Assembly: GCA_002255065.1 (NCBI GenBank)
Contig: NJEF01000039.1
Location: 1 to 7,640 of the forward strand
DNA: 7,640 nucleotides
Origin: Desulfurococcales archaeon ex4484_204
GTDB taxonomy: Archaea; Thermoproteota; Thermoprotei_A; Sulfolobales; NBVN01
Direction of reading: 5' to 3'
The position numbers and the translations under genes were made by a program. This document shows, piece by piece, positions 7,232-7,640 of the stretch; positions within the stretch are counted from its first letter, which is position 1, and each line of letters opens with the position of its first letter. Under the pieces are notes generated by a model. The model worked only from the letters and a program-made list of their open reading frames with translations, was not told the origin of the DNA and made no database searches.

Positions 7232-7503
7232 TACCCCGACCTCTCAATTAACGCTACGGGCTCCCCTACAGGGACCTCCTCACCCTCCATCCTCAAGATC
7301 TTCTTAATGACGCCATCGACCGGCGACCTTATCTCCCCGGTTAACTTCTCGGTTTCAAGGGTTGCTATAACCTCGTCCTTCCTAACGGGGTCCCCCTCCT
7401 TCTTCAACCACTTAACTATGGTTCCGGACTTCATGGTTAGGCCCAGCTTAGGCATAATAGCCTCAACTACCTCACCCACTACGAACCCCGGCTGAGTTAC
7501 CAA
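7231..7503 (-). CDS. Lipoyl-domain protein (N-terminal part of E2)
   Basis: This is a single lipoyl domain, the swinging arm of a 2-oxoacid dehydrogenase complex. MPKLGLTMKSGTIVKWLKKE (17-36) is the classic E2 beginning. LETEKLTGEI carries the lipoylated lysine, Lys53 when counted from TTG 7503. PVDGVIKKIL and EEVPVGEPVALIE complete the fold. The start is uncertain. TTG 7503 gives 90 residues. GTG 7479 gives a more usual lead of eight residues before the MPK motif. ATG 7455 is preceded by TTGAGG but would clip the first strand. A TATA-like box at 7510-7517 fits transcription starting near 7488, which would favour GTG 7479. It ends after only a few residues beyond the domain, with no linker, and its TAA overlaps the ATG of the E2 core. 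It may be a separate protein or the front of a single E2 broken by one missing base. Confidence 0.9.
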   Translation of the reverse strand: MVTQPGFVVGEVVEAIMPKLGLTMKSGTIVKWLKKEGDPVRKDEVIATLETEKLTGEIRSPVDGVIKKILRMEGEEVPVGEPVALIERSG

Positions 7504-7509
7504 GCCATC

Positions 7510-7517
7510 CTATAAAT
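7510..7517 (-). promoter_or_regulatory. TATA-like box upstream of or at the lipoyl gene start
   Basis: The minus strand reads ATTTATAG, close to the crenarchaeal TATA consensus. Its centre predicts transcription starting near 7488. That lies inside the frame beginning at TTG 7503 and supports a downstream start such as GTG 7479, nearly leaderless. If the dehydrogenase genes form one long operon from further right, this could be an internal promoter or chance. Confidence 0.35.
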
Positions 7518-7592
7518 CCCTTCACTCCCTAGGGTAACCTACCGTTTGTCCCTGGAGGGTCGTTCCTTGTAGATTAGGGTTGTTTGTGGTCG

Positions 7593-7621
7593 CCTCTAGG
7601 GGCTTCCACCTCACCTAGAGG
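7593..7621. repeat. Perfect 8-bp inverted repeat
   Basis: CCTCTAGG (7593-7600) and CCTAGAGG (7614-7621) are exact reverse complements separated by 13 bases. They lie in the 137-base stretch at the right edge where I find no supportable gene. No T-run follows on either strand. It could be a hairpin at the end of an upstream gene, a protein-binding site, or chance. Confidence 0.4.
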
Positions 7622-7640
7622 GCTCACCTTCACGGCTCAT

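Noticed and set aside
7497..7508. Four-codon frame ATG GCT TGG TAA on the minus strand just ahead of the lipoyl start.
   Set aside because: It is too short to mean anything, and the TATA-like box makes it likely that transcription begins downstream of it.
7522..7614. Open frame on the minus strand from GTG 7614 to TGA 7522 (30 codons ending in GYPRE), a possible C-terminus of an upstream gene.
   Set aside because: It is preceded by several stops in the same frame, shows no family motif, and the other two frames are equally unconvincing. It could be the tail of a frameshifted gene, but nothing supports this.

Overview
The window looks like part of a thermophilic archaeal chromosome, probably Thermoproteota (Crenarchaeota-like). 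The reasons are TATA-box promoters (TTTATATA, TTAAATTAAA) placed just ahead of gene starts, GGAGGTG-type ribosome binding sites, arginine written mostly as AGG and isoleucine often as ATA, short gaps between genes, and an extracellular binding protein held by an N-terminal membrane helix and a Thr/Pro stalk instead of a lipid anchor. The exact taxon cannot be fixed from this sequence.

Left part (1-5141), a nucleoside/nucleobase-type gene group. A permease of the nucleoside ABC transporter type runs off the left edge on the minus strand. It is divergent from an amidohydrolase that resembles enamidase, the ring-opening enzyme of bacterial nicotinate fermentation. The amidohydrolase is followed by a BMP/PnrA-type substrate-binding protein, the natural partner of such a permease. 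Converging on this pair from the other strand is a full-length adenine deaminase. Together they suggest uptake of purine nucleosides or related N-heterocycles, deamination of adenine to hypoxanthine, and hydrolysis of some cyclic amide by the enamidase-like enzyme.

Right part (5275-7503), on the minus strand, is a piece of a 2-oxoacid (acetoin/pyruvate-type) dehydrogenase locus. In transcription order it holds a lipoyl-domain protein, the E2 subunit-binding plus acyltransferase core, and an AcoX/ATP-NAD-kinase-like gene. The E1 and E3 genes are not in the window. Two things are odd here. E2 is split after the lipoyl domain at a TAATG junction where one extra base would restore a single chain. 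The last third of the AcoX-like gene is scattered over three reading frames, each still carrying recognisable family sequence.

The shifts in AcoX mostly sit in G or T runs, so base-calling error, recent decay and (for E2 only) true gene splitting all have to be weighed. The final 137 bases (7504-7640) hold no gene that I can support, only a TATA-like box and a perfect 8-bp inverted repeat. I found no rRNA, tRNA, CRISPR array or insertion sequence.
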